From positions 59,344 through 123,343 of the forward strand of contig NZ_BAACAP010000238.1 in assembly GCF_045865695.1 (NCBI RefSeq): 64,000 bases of DNA, read 5' to 3'. Position numbers and translations under genes: made by a program. This DNA comes from Scytonema sp045865695. Lineage in GTDB: Bacteria; Cyanobacteriota; Cyanobacteriia; Cyanobacteriales; Nostocaceae. Position 1 is the first letter of the stretch; each line of letters starts with the position of its first letter. This document shows, piece by piece, positions 44,575 to 54,362 of this stretch. The notes below the pieces were generated by a model that ran no database searches, was not told where the DNA came from, and saw only the letters and a list, made by a program, of their open reading frames with translations.

Positions 44575-45008
44575 TTACTGATTTACATAAGTTAGTATAG
44601 CAGTGAGTCCTGGGGTAGTGTCAAGTCCTTTAACAAATATTTTGCAGTAATTTGTTCAAAAGCAGCCAGAAACCAACTTGTGCTCGGAGTAACGTTTCTT
44701 CGCTGGCAACTTGCCTACACTCTTGATGAACTTTCACATAAAATTGTATTGATGAATTTGGTTTATTAGGGTCGATCCCCGTCCGAGAAAACCGCCAATC
44801 ACTATCCGCTTTGCTGTCAACATTTCTTTGCCAATCATTTATGTCTCATATCAGGTCAGGCATCAACCTCAATGTTATTCTACTGCTGCTGCTCAACTTT
44901 CTTTGGAATAGACAAAAACAGCAAAAGCAGCAGACCTATGACTATACTGAATGTGTTTGCGGATGTGACTATGCATTTGAACCTGTTGATAACCTAACAA
45001 AAGGTTAC
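44575..45008. other. Spacer between the tRNA and a small gene
   Basis: No convincing feature. An open frame from 44811 continues into the gene at 45009, but its first 66 codons have no ribosome site and an unusual composition. Confidence 0.5.
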
Positions 45009-45161
45009 ATGACTGCACAGTTTAAAGGGATCAAACGTGGAGATTATATTCTTTTAAAGAACGGTTCTAACCTTTATCGATATCAAGTTGAGGAAATCGA
45101 TTACTACTCTGAACCGCCAGATATGTGGATAGCTTTACTTCACAAAGTCGTACAGGATTGA
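45009..45161 (+). CDS. Small conserved cyanobacterial protein
   Basis: 50 residues from the ATG at 45009 (MTAQFKGIKRGDYILLKNGS, ending WIALLHKVVQD), with AAAGG before it. The compact RGDYILL and YQVEEIDYYS parts suggest a small beta-barrel fold, and I recall similar small cyanobacterial proteins, but no name or role. The frame can be extended to 44811, giving 116 residues, which seems less likely. Confidence 0.5.
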   Translation: MTAQFKGIKRGDYILLKNGSNLYRYQVEEIDYYSEPPDMWIALLHKVVQD

Positions 45162-45178
45162 CAGCTTGCCAGAAAAGA

Positions 45179-46405
45179 TTAGTCTATTTGCAAAACTTGA
45201 TGATATAACTGAATGTATTGCTGGGTTTGCAATTCTAAAGAATATTCTTTGAGCGCGAGCGCACGACAATTGCGACCCATACGATCGCGCTCAGTCTCAT
45301 CTTCCAGCAGATGTACAATGCCGTGACAAAAATCATCGGGATCTTCTGGTGTAGCCAAGTAGCCAGTGATATTTGGGCGTACCAAATCCGGAATGCCACC
45401 AATTTTGAACGAAACCATCGGGGTGCCACAAGCCATACTCTCTTGTAGCACTAGGGGAAGATTATCAGCACGAGTAGGAAAAATAAACAGGTCAGCAGCA
45501 GAATAGGCAATAGATTTGAGGCGATCGCTGGCGACATAACCCAGATTTAGGGTCATCACTCCTGCGGCTTCAGAAATGGCTTCAGCATCATCACCTAAAA
45601 TTAGTAGCAAAGTTTCTGCTTTTAGAGATTCAGGTAAGTTTTGTAAAGCCTTCAGCAGCAAATCGCCTCCCTTACGGAAATCCTTCAAGCTGTCTGCGGC
45701 GAACATCAAAACTTTTTTGCCTACAGGAATGCCTAGTAGAAAGCGGCATTGTTCTGGATCGAGAGGTTGATAAACTTCTGTGTCAATACCATTGGGAATG
45801 TGATAAATGGGAAACCGATTGAGCATACTTTGTTTCACCTGCTCTGTCAGCCAATGACTGGGTGTCACAACCGTTAATTTAGCTTTGCTGTAAACCCAGT
45901 TCTTGAGCTTCCACTCCCAATGGGTATTATCTCTAGAAATAGCTGGGTATGTATCTGGATACGGACATTTACCACAGCCTCTCATCCAGCGATCGCACTT
46001 AAAGCTATAGGCACAGTGACCTGTGAAGCTCCACATATCGTGAAGAGTAAAAACAGCGGGTTTGCTTTCAGTTAAAGACGGAATCGCTAAGTAGTTGAAA
46101 TAACCAGTATGTAGGTTATGAAAGTTCAGAACATCTGCATTTTGGTAAAAGTGGTGCTTGGTAATATCAAAGCTGCTTATATGATTAATGTAGTTAAAAC
46201 CCAGACCCCGTGTTACGCGATGTATTTGCTTTTCGAGCAATGGGTATTTATTTGGAATGGAGGCTACACGATTGCTACTAGTTTTTACTCTGCCAACCAG
46301 CAAGCGAGAGTTAATATTTTGCGCTAACAAACCTTGATGGAGACGGTAACCAGCGATGGCCGCTCCACCAGTAATATCAGACTGATTGATATGCAAGATA
46401 TTCAT
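45179..46405 (-). CDS. Glycosyltransferase family 4 type
   Basis: 408 residues, GT-B fold. The N-terminus ILHINQSDITGGAAIAGYRLHQGL, a mid-domain VFTLHDMWSFTGHC with a Cys-rich CDRWMRGCGKCPYP piece, the hinge IPNGIDTEVY, and the donor-site VLQESMACGTPMVSFKIGGIPDLV are typical of enzymes that act on exopolysaccharides. The Cys-rich loop is common in this GT4 subgroup. It is followed on the same strand, after a 291-base gap, by the methyltransferase gene's end. Confidence 0.92.
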   Translation of the reverse strand: MNILHINQSDITGGAAIAGYRLHQGLLAQNINSRLLVGRVKTSSNRVASIPNKYPLLEKQIHRVTRGLGFNYINHISSFDITKHHFYQNADVLNFHNLHTGYFNYLAIPSLTESKPAVFTLHDMWSFTGHCAYSFKCDRWMRGCGKCPYPDTYPAISRDNTHWEWKLKNWVYSKAKLTVVTPSHWLTEQVKQSMLNRFPIYHIPNGIDTEVYQPLDPEQCRFLLGIPVGKKVLMFAADSLKDFRKGGDLLLKALQNLPESLKAETLLLILGDDAEAISEAAGVMTLNLGYVASDRLKSIAYSAADLFIFPTRADNLPLVLQESMACGTPMVSFKIGGIPDLVRPNITGYLATPEDPDDFCHGIVHLLEDETERDRMGRNCRALALKEYSLELQTQQYIQLYHQVLQID

Positions 46406-46534
46406 ACAGATGGTCTCATCGCCTCCATAAATAGCGAATCGGGTTTATAAACGCGAATATCTGGTTTTGAATCTAGATTCCAGTTAGTTCTACCTTCTAT
46501 GTATGGGATTCCTCCGCAGATTTTTGAACTACAC

Positions 46535-46589
46535 GTAGGGTGGGCATTGCCCACCACTTTTGTCTGTTGGTAGGCATTGCCCACCCTAC
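46535..46589. repeat. Palindromic repeat (GGTGGGCATTGCCC type), second copy
   Basis: An inverted pair starting GTAGGGTGGGCATTGCCC and ending GGCATTGCCCACCCTAC. It is a variant of 10425-10476. It occupies the middle of the 46406-46696 spacer, which has no gene. Confidence 0.85.
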
Positions 46590-46696
46590 AGTACTGAAAA
46601 TTTTTCATAAATCATTTATGATTCCTATAGTTTTCGCTAGCGATACATTAAAAGGCTATAATTCCAGTGGTACACTTCATTCCTTCACAGCTAAAA

Positions 46697-47632
46697 TCAG
46701 GCAATTTTATCAACTTTACGGAACTGCACATATAAACTTTGACCTGTCAAAAATCTCCTTAACCCAGTCTTGAGTAGTTTTCGATAGACTGGAGTCGTAT
46801 GACGATTGAAAAGTAATTTATATAAGGGAGATATAGAGCGAAAATAGCTACTATATGAATCTAGATACAAAGAAACATGATATGAAGCTAAAGGTTCTAT
46901 TATTCTTTTCTCCAACCGGACAGGAAATATTTTTTCCAGTGCTTTAAACGATTGTGTTGACCACCGAAGCATATGGTGTGGTGGCATATCAAGCAGATTA
47001 TCTTGGTATTGCAGAAAACTCTCTGAGTTTGGCACACAGAATATAAGTTTTCCATTTGGCTTTAATAGTTGAATAGACCATTCAATAAAGTCTTTAGGCT
47101 GAGAAATGTGTTCAAGAACTTGAAAACTACAAATGGCATCTAGAGATTGAGGAGCTTGTTTAGCAAGTTCTTGTAAATCTAAGTGCTCTACAGGAAGATT
47201 CTTTTGTTGAGCTATCCTAACAGCTGCTTTGTTAAGTTCAATACCTTTAATGTTTAAACCAGACTTGATAGCTAGTTCAACAAAAGAACCAAATGCAGAA
47301 CCCACTTCCAAAATTTGTTTACAATCATGCAGATTTTTCAAGGCAACTTGATGTTCCCACTTCTTAGACATATAATACCAATCAAATCTTTGAAGTTGCT
47401 CATAAAGTTTTTCTGAGCCAGCAATTTCAAAGGGTGCGAAGAATTTTAGCTGAGTTTCATTACATTTAAAAAGATAAATTTCTTGACATTGATGAAGTTC
47501 GTTAGTAATATCTATCTCTAGTATATTTTTCCAGCTTTGAATAAGCGATTCCGACGGAATTGTTTTAACCAAAGTGATGTTACTGTAACCCGTTATAGGA
47601 CTGACAAACATAATTAATCTCCATTTTTTCAA
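46697..47632 (-). CDS. Class I SAM-dependent methyltransferase
   Basis: 311 residues. The SAM-binding motif is ILEVGSAFGSFVELAIKSG, followed by GIELNKAAVRIA and the post-motif DAICSFQVLEHISQPKDFI, which is typical of the UbiE/COQ5-like fold. The N-terminal ~100 residues are not recognised (LFKCNETQLKFFAPFEIAG), and resemble the extra domain of methyltransferases that modify sugars in glycan clusters. Substrate unknown. It sits among glycosyltransferase genes. Confidence 0.88.
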   Translation of the reverse strand: MKKWRLIMFVSPITGYSNITLVKTIPSESLIQSWKNILEIDITNELHQCQEIYLFKCNETQLKFFAPFEIAGSEKLYEQLQRFDWYYMSKKWEHQVALKNLHDCKQILEVGSAFGSFVELAIKSGLNIKGIELNKAAVRIAQQKNLPVEHLDLQELAKQAPQSLDAICSFQVLEHISQPKDFIEWSIQLLKPNGKLIFCVPNSESFLQYQDNLLDMPPHHMLRWSTQSFKALEKIFPVRLEKRIIEPLASYHVSLYLDSYSSYFRSISPLYKLLFNRHTTPVYRKLLKTGLRRFLTGQSLYVQFRKVDKIA

Positions 47633-47680
47633 TCAATTTTTTTAAGTAAAAGTAAAGCAATTTAATCCTAGATAAAAGTA

Positions 47681-48928
47681 CTAAACATTACTAGCAAATT
47701 CAAATTTTTCTATATTTTTAACTGCTGCTCTTAGATCTCGTTCATGAATTAATCTGCTTGTAACGTAACTTTCATAGAACCACTTTGAAGTAATATCATC
47801 GCCAAACCCTACTATACTAGGAACATCAAACAGTAGCTTTAGTGATATACAAGCGGAACTGAGAGCAAAAACTTTGACATCATTATTACCAACTAAGAAA
47901 GCCTCTAAAAAGAAGACTTCAAATGGGAGAAAAAAAAGTTCTGGCTCGGACAAAACTAATATCTTGGAAAACAAATTAGCTAGAGCATCTTTTAATTTCT
48001 CAATTTTAGTGATATCGTCTCTAGGATGGGGTTTAATGACCAGCAGTGTGTCTTGATAAGTTCCTTGAGCATTCAAGAACTGACAATAAGCAGTAATCTC
48101 ATCCTCTTGAAACATTCGACCTGCTTCCGATAGATTGGAAGTCAGCAGGACAACGACTGGAAGACCAGCGATTTTTTCTTGAAACCGGGCGATATAGTTT
48201 GGATCTGCTAAACCCTTTAGTTTCTGTAAAGTTTCTAGAATCAGGGATTTGTTTATTGTTTTAATTGGCATGGGGGGGCATTCACCTAGAATGTCAGGTA
48301 ATACAAAGTAGCCCCTATCAAACTCTATCTGTGAAAGGGCTGTTTGACATTCTGTCTGATGGTTTAATCCTGCGATTAAACCTTTAAATTTATTTTTTAA
48401 AAAGCGCAGGCGAGGGATTAATCTTTGTAAAAGATGTTTATTTTGTGTAGTTGGGGTTACTGAAAAACCTTTTGATGTAGATGAAAAATAAATTCCAATA
48501 CTATCTCCGTAGCAAATTTTTTGAGCCGATTGATAGGCATTAATCAGAAGCTGATTGCCAAACTGCCAATTTCTGCATAAGTAAATTTCATCAGCAGCCT
48601 CAATTCCTATTAACTCATGTACTGTTTTAATTCCCTTGGAGCAACCAAGAGACTTTATTTCTTCATCTATGTCTTGTAACTGAGTGGGAGTTATATAAAC
48701 AATTGCTCTCCAGTTACAAATGAGTTCTGCCATTTTTTTAATTAAGGCAACAAATCCATCTATCTGCTCTGAAGGAGCATAAAGGTCATAAATAACCAGG
48801 TAGTTTTCATATTCACAGCCAAGGTGCTGCTGCTCTTTTTCTCGATAGCTGAGAATTGATAAGGCAGTAACTAGCTGAACGCTACCTTGGCAAGTGATAA
48901 CTCGTTTGATAAGTTGACGATGAGTCAT
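47681..48928 (-). CDS. Putative CMP-sugar glycosyltransferase (polysialyltransferase-like)
   Basis: 415 residues. The N-terminus ITCQGSVQLVTALSIL and the C-terminal IKPHPRDD followed by FALSSACISLKLLF recall the polysialyltransferase/GT52-like families, whose donors are CMP-sugars. Its ATG overlaps the kdsC stop (ATGA), placing it in an operon with kdsA and kdsC. A Kdo transferase role is therefore likely, though inferred. It has an unusual 60-residue middle with several Lys-Arg runs (LRFLKNKFKGL). Confidence 0.6.
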   Translation of the reverse strand: MTHRQLIKRVITCQGSVQLVTALSILSYREKEQQHLGCEYENYLVIYDLYAPSEQIDGFVALIKKMAELICNWRAIVYITPTQLQDIDEEIKSLGCSKGIKTVHELIGIEAADEIYLCRNWQFGNQLLINAYQSAQKICYGDSIGIYFSSTSKGFSVTPTTQNKHLLQRLIPRLRFLKNKFKGLIAGLNHQTECQTALSQIEFDRGYFVLPDILGECPPMPIKTINKSLILETLQKLKGLADPNYIARFQEKIAGLPVVVLLTSNLSEAGRMFQEDEITAYCQFLNAQGTYQDTLLVIKPHPRDDITKIEKLKDALANLFSKILVLSEPELFFLPFEVFFLEAFLVGNNDVKVFALSSACISLKLLFDVPSIVGFGDDITSKWFYESYVTSRLIHERDLRAAVKNIEKFEFASNV

Positions 48929-49464
48929 TTTTCTATCAGAGAAAGTCTGGCTTCAACTTTTGATTTGGTTTTCAACAAGAGGTCACAAATTTCTCGGACG
49001 CATCCTTGTCCCCCAGCTAACCTACTAACGTAGACAGCGCAAGCTTGATTGTCTGGCATTGCATCAGCCACTGTTAGGGGACAGCCTACAGCACACATGA
49101 CTGGCAAATCAACAATATCGTCCCCAACATAAGCAACTTGAGATAGGGATAAACTTAAATCTTCACAGAGTTTTTTGATAACTGTTAGCTTGTCTTCAGC
49201 GCCAATAAAGGTGTGCTTAATGCCCAGCTTTTTAGCCCGGTGCAGAGTGGCATGAGAAGTGCTGGTGGTAACGATCGCTACTTCAACACCAGCCTGCATC
49301 ACTAACTTGATTCCCTGTCCATCCTTGACATTAAATTTTTTCAGTTCTTCTCCGCTGTCTGTATAGTACAGTCCCCCATCGGTCAGGACACCGTCCACAT
49401 CCAGCGCTAGAAGCTTGACCTGAGATAAACGTTTGTGCAATTCAGGATTGGAATTGTCGCTCAT
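48925..49464 (-). CDS. kdsC: 3-deoxy-D-manno-octulosonate 8-phosphate phosphatase (KdsC type)
   Basis: 179 residues, HAD superfamily. Motif I is LALDVDGVLTDGGLYY, and the KdsC-type GQGIKLVMQAGVEVAIVTTS and YVGDDIVDLPVM (motif III/IV) follow. The standard reaction removes phosphate from Kdo-8-phosphate. It lies 23 bases after kdsA, and its end overlaps the start of the CMP-sugar transferase. A related enzyme acts on sialic-acid precursors, but the adjacent kdsA makes Kdo the better call. Confidence 0.92.
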   Translation of the reverse strand: MSDNSNPELHKRLSQVKLLALDVDGVLTDGGLYYTDSGEELKKFNVKDGQGIKLVMQAGVEVAIVTTSTSHATLHRAKKLGIKHTFIGAEDKLTVIKKLCEDLSLSLSQVAYVGDDIVDLPVMCAVGCPLTVADAMPDNQACAVYVSRLAGGQGCVREICDLLLKTKSKVEARLSLIEK

Positions 49465-49487
49465 TTTAAACTTACCTGGGAACTTGC

Positions 49488-50303
49488 CTATAAAGTATTA
49501 CGTATGTTCAATATTGGTTTCAGGATTTCTTCCAAATTTGCTAGCGGTACCATGTTAGGACCGTCACTCAGAGCAATATCTGGATTTTCATGGATTTCCA
49601 TAAATAGGGCGTCAATACCTACTGCTGCTGCTGCTTTAGCCAGGTATGGTACAAACTGTCGCTGTCCACCTGATTTATCTCCCTGTCCCCCTGGCATCTG
49701 GACGCTGTGAGTAGCATCAAAGACTACAGGATAGCCTAGTTCTCGCATCTGGGGTAGCGATCGGAAATCTACTACAAGGGTATTATAACCAAAAGAACTA
49801 CCTCGCTCGGTCAGCAAAATATTCCGAGATCCTCCGCCTTCTAGCTTGCGGATAACATTCTTCATGTCCCAAGGGGCAAGAAACTGACCTTTCTTTACGT
49901 TAATGGCCCGACCTGTAGCCGCCGCCGCTAGCAATAAGTCAGTCTGACGGCAAAGAAAGGCTGGAATTTGCAGAACATCCACTACTTCGGCTACAGGGGA
50001 AGCTTGGTAACTTTCGTGAATATCGGTAAGTACTGGGACACCAACTTTGTCTTTGACTTTTTGTAAGATTTCTAGTCCTTCTTCTAAGGTTTGTCCCCGA
50101 AAGGAGTTGATTGAAGTCCGATTGGCTTTATCAAAAGAGGACTTGAAGATAAAAGAGATTCCCAAGCGATCGCATACCTTGCGAATTTCTTCCGCCATTT
50201 TCAAGGTAAAGTCTTCTGATTCAATGACGCATGGACCACCAATCAGGGTAAATGGACAATTGTCACCTATAGATAAATTATCTGTAATTTGAGTGCAAAC
50301 CAT
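49488..50303 (-). CDS. kdsA: 3-deoxy-8-phosphooctulonate synthase (KdsA)
   Basis: 271 residues, the normal length. It has the family motifs GGPCVIESEDFTLKMAEEI, KSSFDKANRTS, TDIHESYQ, GQFLAPWDMKNV, and FDATHSVQMPGG. It condenses phosphoenolpyruvate with arabinose-5-phosphate to give Kdo-8-phosphate in the cytoplasm. It is the first gene of an apparent kdsA-kdsC-transferase operon on the minus strand. Kdo synthesis is uncommon in cyanobacteria, where the lipopolysaccharide usually lacks Kdo. Confidence 0.95.
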   Translation of the reverse strand: MVCTQITDNLSIGDNCPFTLIGGPCVIESEDFTLKMAEEIRKVCDRLGISFIFKSSFDKANRTSINSFRGQTLEEGLEILQKVKDKVGVPVLTDIHESYQASPVAEVVDVLQIPAFLCRQTDLLLAAAATGRAINVKKGQFLAPWDMKNVIRKLEGGGSRNILLTERGSSFGYNTLVVDFRSLPQMRELGYPVVFDATHSVQMPGGQGDKSGGQRQFVPYLAKAAAAVGIDALFMEIHENPDIALSDGPNMVPLANLEEILKPILNIRNTL

Positions 50304-50400
50304 GCTATCTCCTTTCTTGCAAAAAAGAATTTTCCTAACCTCTTAGATATATATGTAAAACATTTTTACCTGAACTGCTAAAAATTCTAAAAGTTACCAT

Positions 50401-51294
50401 TCAAACTCTCCAAAATTTTTGGACAGACTTGGTATACAATCGATTCATTTTGTTTATTAATATGTAGTATATTATCTTTCGTTTATTTTCTGTAAAATAA
50501 TTCTTCATAATATGTTTTTTAGGTTGACTTTGAAAGTGGAGAGAATTAAACCTTATTTCCTTGCCAGATTCGAGATGTCTACAAAATGGAAGACCATCTA
50601 CCCAAAAGATGTTTTTTATACCTTCACGCATTTCAAATCCATCAGAACTATTTATATTAGCGTCATAAACAGAATCATTAATAATATCAGAAGTGCTACC
50701 AATTTCTTGAGAATATCTCTGGTAGTACTGGTTTAGCAAAGTCATATCGCAAATTCCACCTGCTTTTTGTCCTGCTAATAACGCTTTCTCTCTTATTGAC
50801 GTAAGAATCTCAAAAAGTTCTGGGTTTGTATAATAACTCATTATATGTTCACAAATTTTTTCTAATCCGGAATATTTAATGTACGAATTATGTCCGGAAC
50901 CTTTTTTTGATAAGGTAAAACTATACTTTTCAAATTTTTTTGAAAATTCTTCAGTTACGTTGACATAAGTCATGAGATCGGAATCTAAATGTATACAACT
51001 ATCTATTTTATTTTTTATCATAAATTCTTGAATAATAAACCATCTTTGAAAACAAAAAAGTTCATATTCATAATCATTAAAACTCAAATGCTTTTCTGAA
51101 TAAATTTTCTCAAAAAGTTTTGCTTTAGTATAATAATTATAGATATTTTCATGATGAATAAAATTTAGAATACTGTTACTATTATCCCCAAGTAAAAATA
51201 TGTCACTTTTGGGATTAAATTTTTGAGCTTGAGCTAAGGAATACAATAGATACTCAGGAAATCCCCGATGAACAATTACAATTGGCAAACCCAT
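50401..51294 (-). CDS. Putative GT-A type glycosyltransferase
   Basis: 297 residues. It starts IVIVHRGFPEYLLYSLAQA, with a candidate DxD motif in CIHLDSDLM (about residues 102-110). The C-terminal part has SLHFQSQPKKHIM. The pattern suggests a nucleotide-sugar-dependent transferase, but no close family comes to mind. The sequence is unusually AT-rich and Asn/Lys/Ile-rich compared with its neighbours, consistent with acquisition from elsewhere. It lies in the glycan cluster. Confidence 0.6.
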   Translation of the reverse strand: MGLPIVIVHRGFPEYLLYSLAQAQKFNPKSDIFLLGDNSNSILNFIHHENIYNYYTKAKLFEKIYSEKHLSFNDYEYELFCFQRWFIIQEFMIKNKIDSCIHLDSDLMTYVNVTEEFSKKFEKYSFTLSKKGSGHNSYIKYSGLEKICEHIMSYYTNPELFEILTSIREKALLAGQKAGGICDMTLLNQYYQRYSQEIGSTSDIINDSVYDANINSSDGFEMREGIKNIFWVDGLPFCRHLESGKEIRFNSLHFQSQPKKHIMKNYFTENKRKIIYYILINKMNRLYTKSVQKFWRV

Positions 51295-51403
51295 ACACTT
51301 ACTCCTAATTTTTCAACAAAAGGACTAATATAAAATTATTGAGACTTGGAGATTTAATTAGGAAACAACACTTCTGAACTCAATAAATTAAATCATCTAC
51401 TAA

Positions 51404-52324
51404 CTAATGCGAAAAGTCTCCTCTACTGAAATAGTGTGAGTAAATAGATAAAAGCATAATAACCTTTTTCAGAAGAGGGATTTTAGCCGATTTAATGAGA
51501 TTTATAACTGTCTTAAATTCCTTTGTGGTAGGATGGGATATAGTCTTGAATTCCACATCAGCAAGCTCACATAGATGACTTGGATAGTTCATCTTTGTTG
51601 ATAAAAACGAGAATAAGCGTTTAACAGCCTCATCGTATCGTTGCAAGTATTCAGGTGTTCTCTCTTTGCTTCGTCCATAGTGACCGTTATTACCGTGTAC
51701 TCTGTACCTTACCAAAGGTTGAGCTAGATAAAATTTTCTTGCTCCTACTATCGAAGCTCCATAAACTAGACAGTCGTCTGCACGCATACGCCAATCTTCC
51801 AGATAAGGAATTGGCAATAATTTCTCAAGCACAGATTTACGCATTGATAAGGTCGAAGTTCTATGACCTATCCATAATCTATTGTAAAGAGTTACAATCC
51901 TAGAAATACCTAAATCACGAGTTTTGTCGTAGCAACTAGCAATTCGTTCTTCATTACCAAAAAGTTCAGCGCTACAAAATAGGAAATCACATTCTGGATG
52001 CTCTTTGTAAAAATTTACAATTTCCTCAATGTAATTCTCTTTATAAATATCATCAGCATCAAGAAAACAGATAAGCTCTCCTCGAGCTGCCTGAAATCCT
52101 TCATTAAAACTTGAAAGCTGTCCTTGATTCTCCTCTTTTAGAACCAGCTTTACTGTTTCATGGTCTGCAAATTTATCTTTTAAGATCTGAACAGATCCGT
52201 CTGTAGACCTATCATCAACAACAATAATTTCGTCTACAGGTATCGATTGTTTTAAAACGCTATCTATAGCATCTAAAACATATTGTTGATAGTTGTAATT
52301 GTTAATCAGTACAGATACTTTCAT
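51404..52324 (-). CDS. Family 2 glycosyltransferase
   Basis: 306 residues with the GT2 hallmarks VSVLINNYNYQQYVLDAIDSVL, VVDDRSTDGS and LICFLDADDIY (DxD). The mid-region MRADDCLVYGASI matches the acceptor-side ED-like motif. It has no predicted membrane segment. It is in the minus-strand glycan region, 110 bases before the AT-rich transferase gene, and should add a sugar to a surface glycan. Confidence 0.9.
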   Translation of the reverse strand: MKVSVLINNYNYQQYVLDAIDSVLKQSIPVDEIIVVDDRSTDGSVQILKDKFADHETVKLVLKEENQGQLSSFNEGFQAARGELICFLDADDIYKENYIEEIVNFYKEHPECDFLFCSAELFGNEERIASCYDKTRDLGISRIVTLYNRLWIGHRTSTLSMRKSVLEKLLPIPYLEDWRMRADDCLVYGASIVGARKFYLAQPLVRYRVHGNNGHYGRSKERTPEYLQRYDEAVKRLFSFLSTKMNYPSHLCELADVEFKTISHPTTKEFKTVINLIKSAKIPLLKKVIMLLSIYSHYFSRGDFSH

Positions 52325-52534
52325 AACCTTTGCTTTTTACTCCTCAAATTCTATGGAGAATACATAGCCATCATCAACATCAGTTAGAAATGCTAACCGA
52401 TCTCTTTTACACAACCCATAGAGACATACCCGGAAACTTTTAAGTTAAAATAGTACATCTTAGTATCGTGTAAAGCCGCAAAGACACAAAGTATAAGGAT
52501 ATTTTGTCAGAGTTTATACTCCACACACCACACC

Positions 52535-53179
52535 CTAGTCTCGGTGATTTCGATACCAGGTTGCTCCCAGAACTAGTGCTCCTACCAACCCCAATGCTCC
52601 AGTCAGTGGCAGAATATCTCCTGTTTTCAATGCCTTTAAACCAGAACTGCCTATGAGTACAAAAGGAAAAACACCAGGAATGGTGCCTAAAACAGTGCCC
52701 AGAAAATAGTCCTTGAAGCTTACTGATGTGAGACCAGCAACAAAATTGACCAAACCATAGGGAAGGATTGGTAGAAGTCGAATGGCAAGTATATAAAGCA
52801 TTCCTCCCCGGCGCACCTCAACATCCATTCGTTGCCAACCTTTAGACAGCTTTTTGGTCAGCGCTTTACGTCCAACAGTACGGGAGTACAAAAATGATAC
52901 TATTGCGGCAATTAATGCACCAATACTAGTCCAAAAAGTACCTAGCCATATACCAAAGATTGCTCCTCCAGTTAAATTGAGAGCAGTTGAAGGCAGCATC
53001 AACACAGTTGCTACAGTATAAATAGCAATGTACAAAATTGGTGCCCAGATACCAGCTTGCCCGAGCCACTTTTGAAGTTGCGCTGGCTCAATACCTCCTA
53101 TAAGATATATTCCTAAAGCGGTTGCTATGAGGCAGACAACCGTAAGCAAGAAAACGAAGCCTTTTAAGTTTGATATCAA
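52535..53179 (-). CDS. TVP38/TMEM64 family membrane protein
   Basis: 214 residues with five or six hydrophobic segments. The family core is visible: TALNLTGGAIFGIWLGTFWTSIGA, LYSRTVGR, then LRLLPILPYGLVNFVAGLTSVSFKDY and a glycine/proline-rich LGTIPGVFPF. This superfamily, with DedA and SNARE-associated proteins, includes lipid scramblases and flippases. A role in moving undecaprenyl or other lipid carriers would fit the glycan context, but it is not shown. Confidence 0.88.
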   Translation of the reverse strand: MISNLKGFVFLLTVVCLIATALGIYLIGGIEPAQLQKWLGQAGIWAPILYIAIYTVATVLMLPSTALNLTGGAIFGIWLGTFWTSIGALIAAIVSFLYSRTVGRKALTKKLSKGWQRMDVEVRRGGMLYILAIRLLPILPYGLVNFVAGLTSVSFKDYFLGTVLGTIPGVFPFVLIGSSGLKALKTGDILPLTGALGLVGALVLGATWYRNHRD

Positions 53180-53265
53180 AAAATTCTCCTACTGGTTCAA
53201 GATGCTATTTCCCGCTCGTGTTTGAAAATAAGCAAGTCTAAAAGTACTTTAATAATGAAGTTTGC

Positions 53266-54276
53266 TTAATCTTGATATACTTTAATAGGAGATGCAGCCT
53301 TCTTATTTATCTCACTACTGGTGTGAAATCCGTAGAGGTCACGAACTAGGTAAAGTGGTCTTCTCTTTACTTCTTCAAAGACGCGACCTATATATTCACC
53401 AATAATACCTAACGTGATTAATTGCATTCCTCCTAAAAAGAGGATGACTACCATTAATGAAGCATAGCCAGGAACATCAATCCCAAATATCAAGGTACGA
53501 ATTATTAAAAAAGTGGCGTAGAGGAATGCAGCTGTAGATAGTAAAACTCCGATGTAGCTCCAGACTTTCAAGGGTATAAGACTGAATGATGCGATCCCAT
53601 CAATAGCAAAATTCCACAGTCGCCAATAATTCCACTTAGTAGTTCCTTTGTAACGTGGAGGGCGATCGTATAATATAGCAATCTGCTTAAAACCAACCCA
53701 CGCAAATAACCCTTTCATAAAACGGGTTCGTTCTGGCATTTGCTTGATGACTTCGACGACTCGTCGATCGAGCAAACGAAAATCTCCAGTATTGCGTGGG
53801 ATTTGGATACGGCTTATTTTACTTATAACTCGGTAGAAAGCGGCAGCGGTAAAACGCTTCAACCAGTTTTCTCCCTGACGAGAGCGACGAGTTGCATAAA
53901 CAACATCATAACCCTCACGCCACTTACTAATAAGTTCCTCAATGAGCTCCGGTGGATCCTGGAGGTCTGCGTCAATTGGTACTACTGCAGCCCCGCTAGT
54001 ATGATCGATACCAGCACTCAGCGCTGCTTCTTTACCAAAATTACGGGATAGGTTGACAACCTTGATAGTCGGATTTAAACTATTGTGTTGAACCAAATAC
54101 TTTAAAGTATTATCTTTACTACCATCATTAACGCAAATAATCTCATACTTCATGTTGAGACGGTTGAGCACTGAGGTTAGCCGTTCAAACAGGTAATTGA
54201 TATTGGACTCTTCATTGTAAAAAGGAATTACAATAGAGAGTTCTATAGTTTCTAAATTGTCTGAGTCCAAGAGCAT
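53266..54276 (-). CDS. DPM1/GtrB-like polyprenyl-phosphate glycosyltransferase
   Basis: 336 residues. The GT2 core comprises LSIVIPFYNEESNINYL, VNDGSKDNT and VVPIDADLQDPPELI, and the typical YKGTTKWNYWRLWNFAIDG follows. Two C-terminal membrane segments span about 230-255 and 268-292, with GEYIGRVFEEVKRRP between or after them. Such enzymes make polyprenyl-phosphate sugar at the cytoplasmic membrane for later use on the outside. The ArnT/GT39-like gene just upstream on the same strand is a natural consumer of such a donor. Confidence 0.92.
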   Translation of the reverse strand: MLLDSDNLETIELSIVIPFYNEESNINYLFERLTSVLNRLNMKYEIICVNDGSKDNTLKYLVQHNSLNPTIKVVNLSRNFGKEAALSAGIDHTSGAAVVPIDADLQDPPELIEELISKWREGYDVVYATRRSRQGENWLKRFTAAAFYRVISKISRIQIPRNTGDFRLLDRRVVEVIKQMPERTRFMKGLFAWVGFKQIAILYDRPPRYKGTTKWNYWRLWNFAIDGIASFSLIPLKVWSYIGVLLSTAAFLYATFLIIRTLIFGIDVPGYASLMVVILFLGGMQLITLGIIGEYIGRVFEEVKRRPLYLVRDLYGFHTSSEINKKAASPIKVYQD

Positions 54277-54362
54277 AAAAGTGTACCTACGATTATTGTT
54301 ATTGAGCTAGAAGCATTTTTATTGGCGATCGCTCAAACTCGCGGTATTTTGCACCCTGACTC

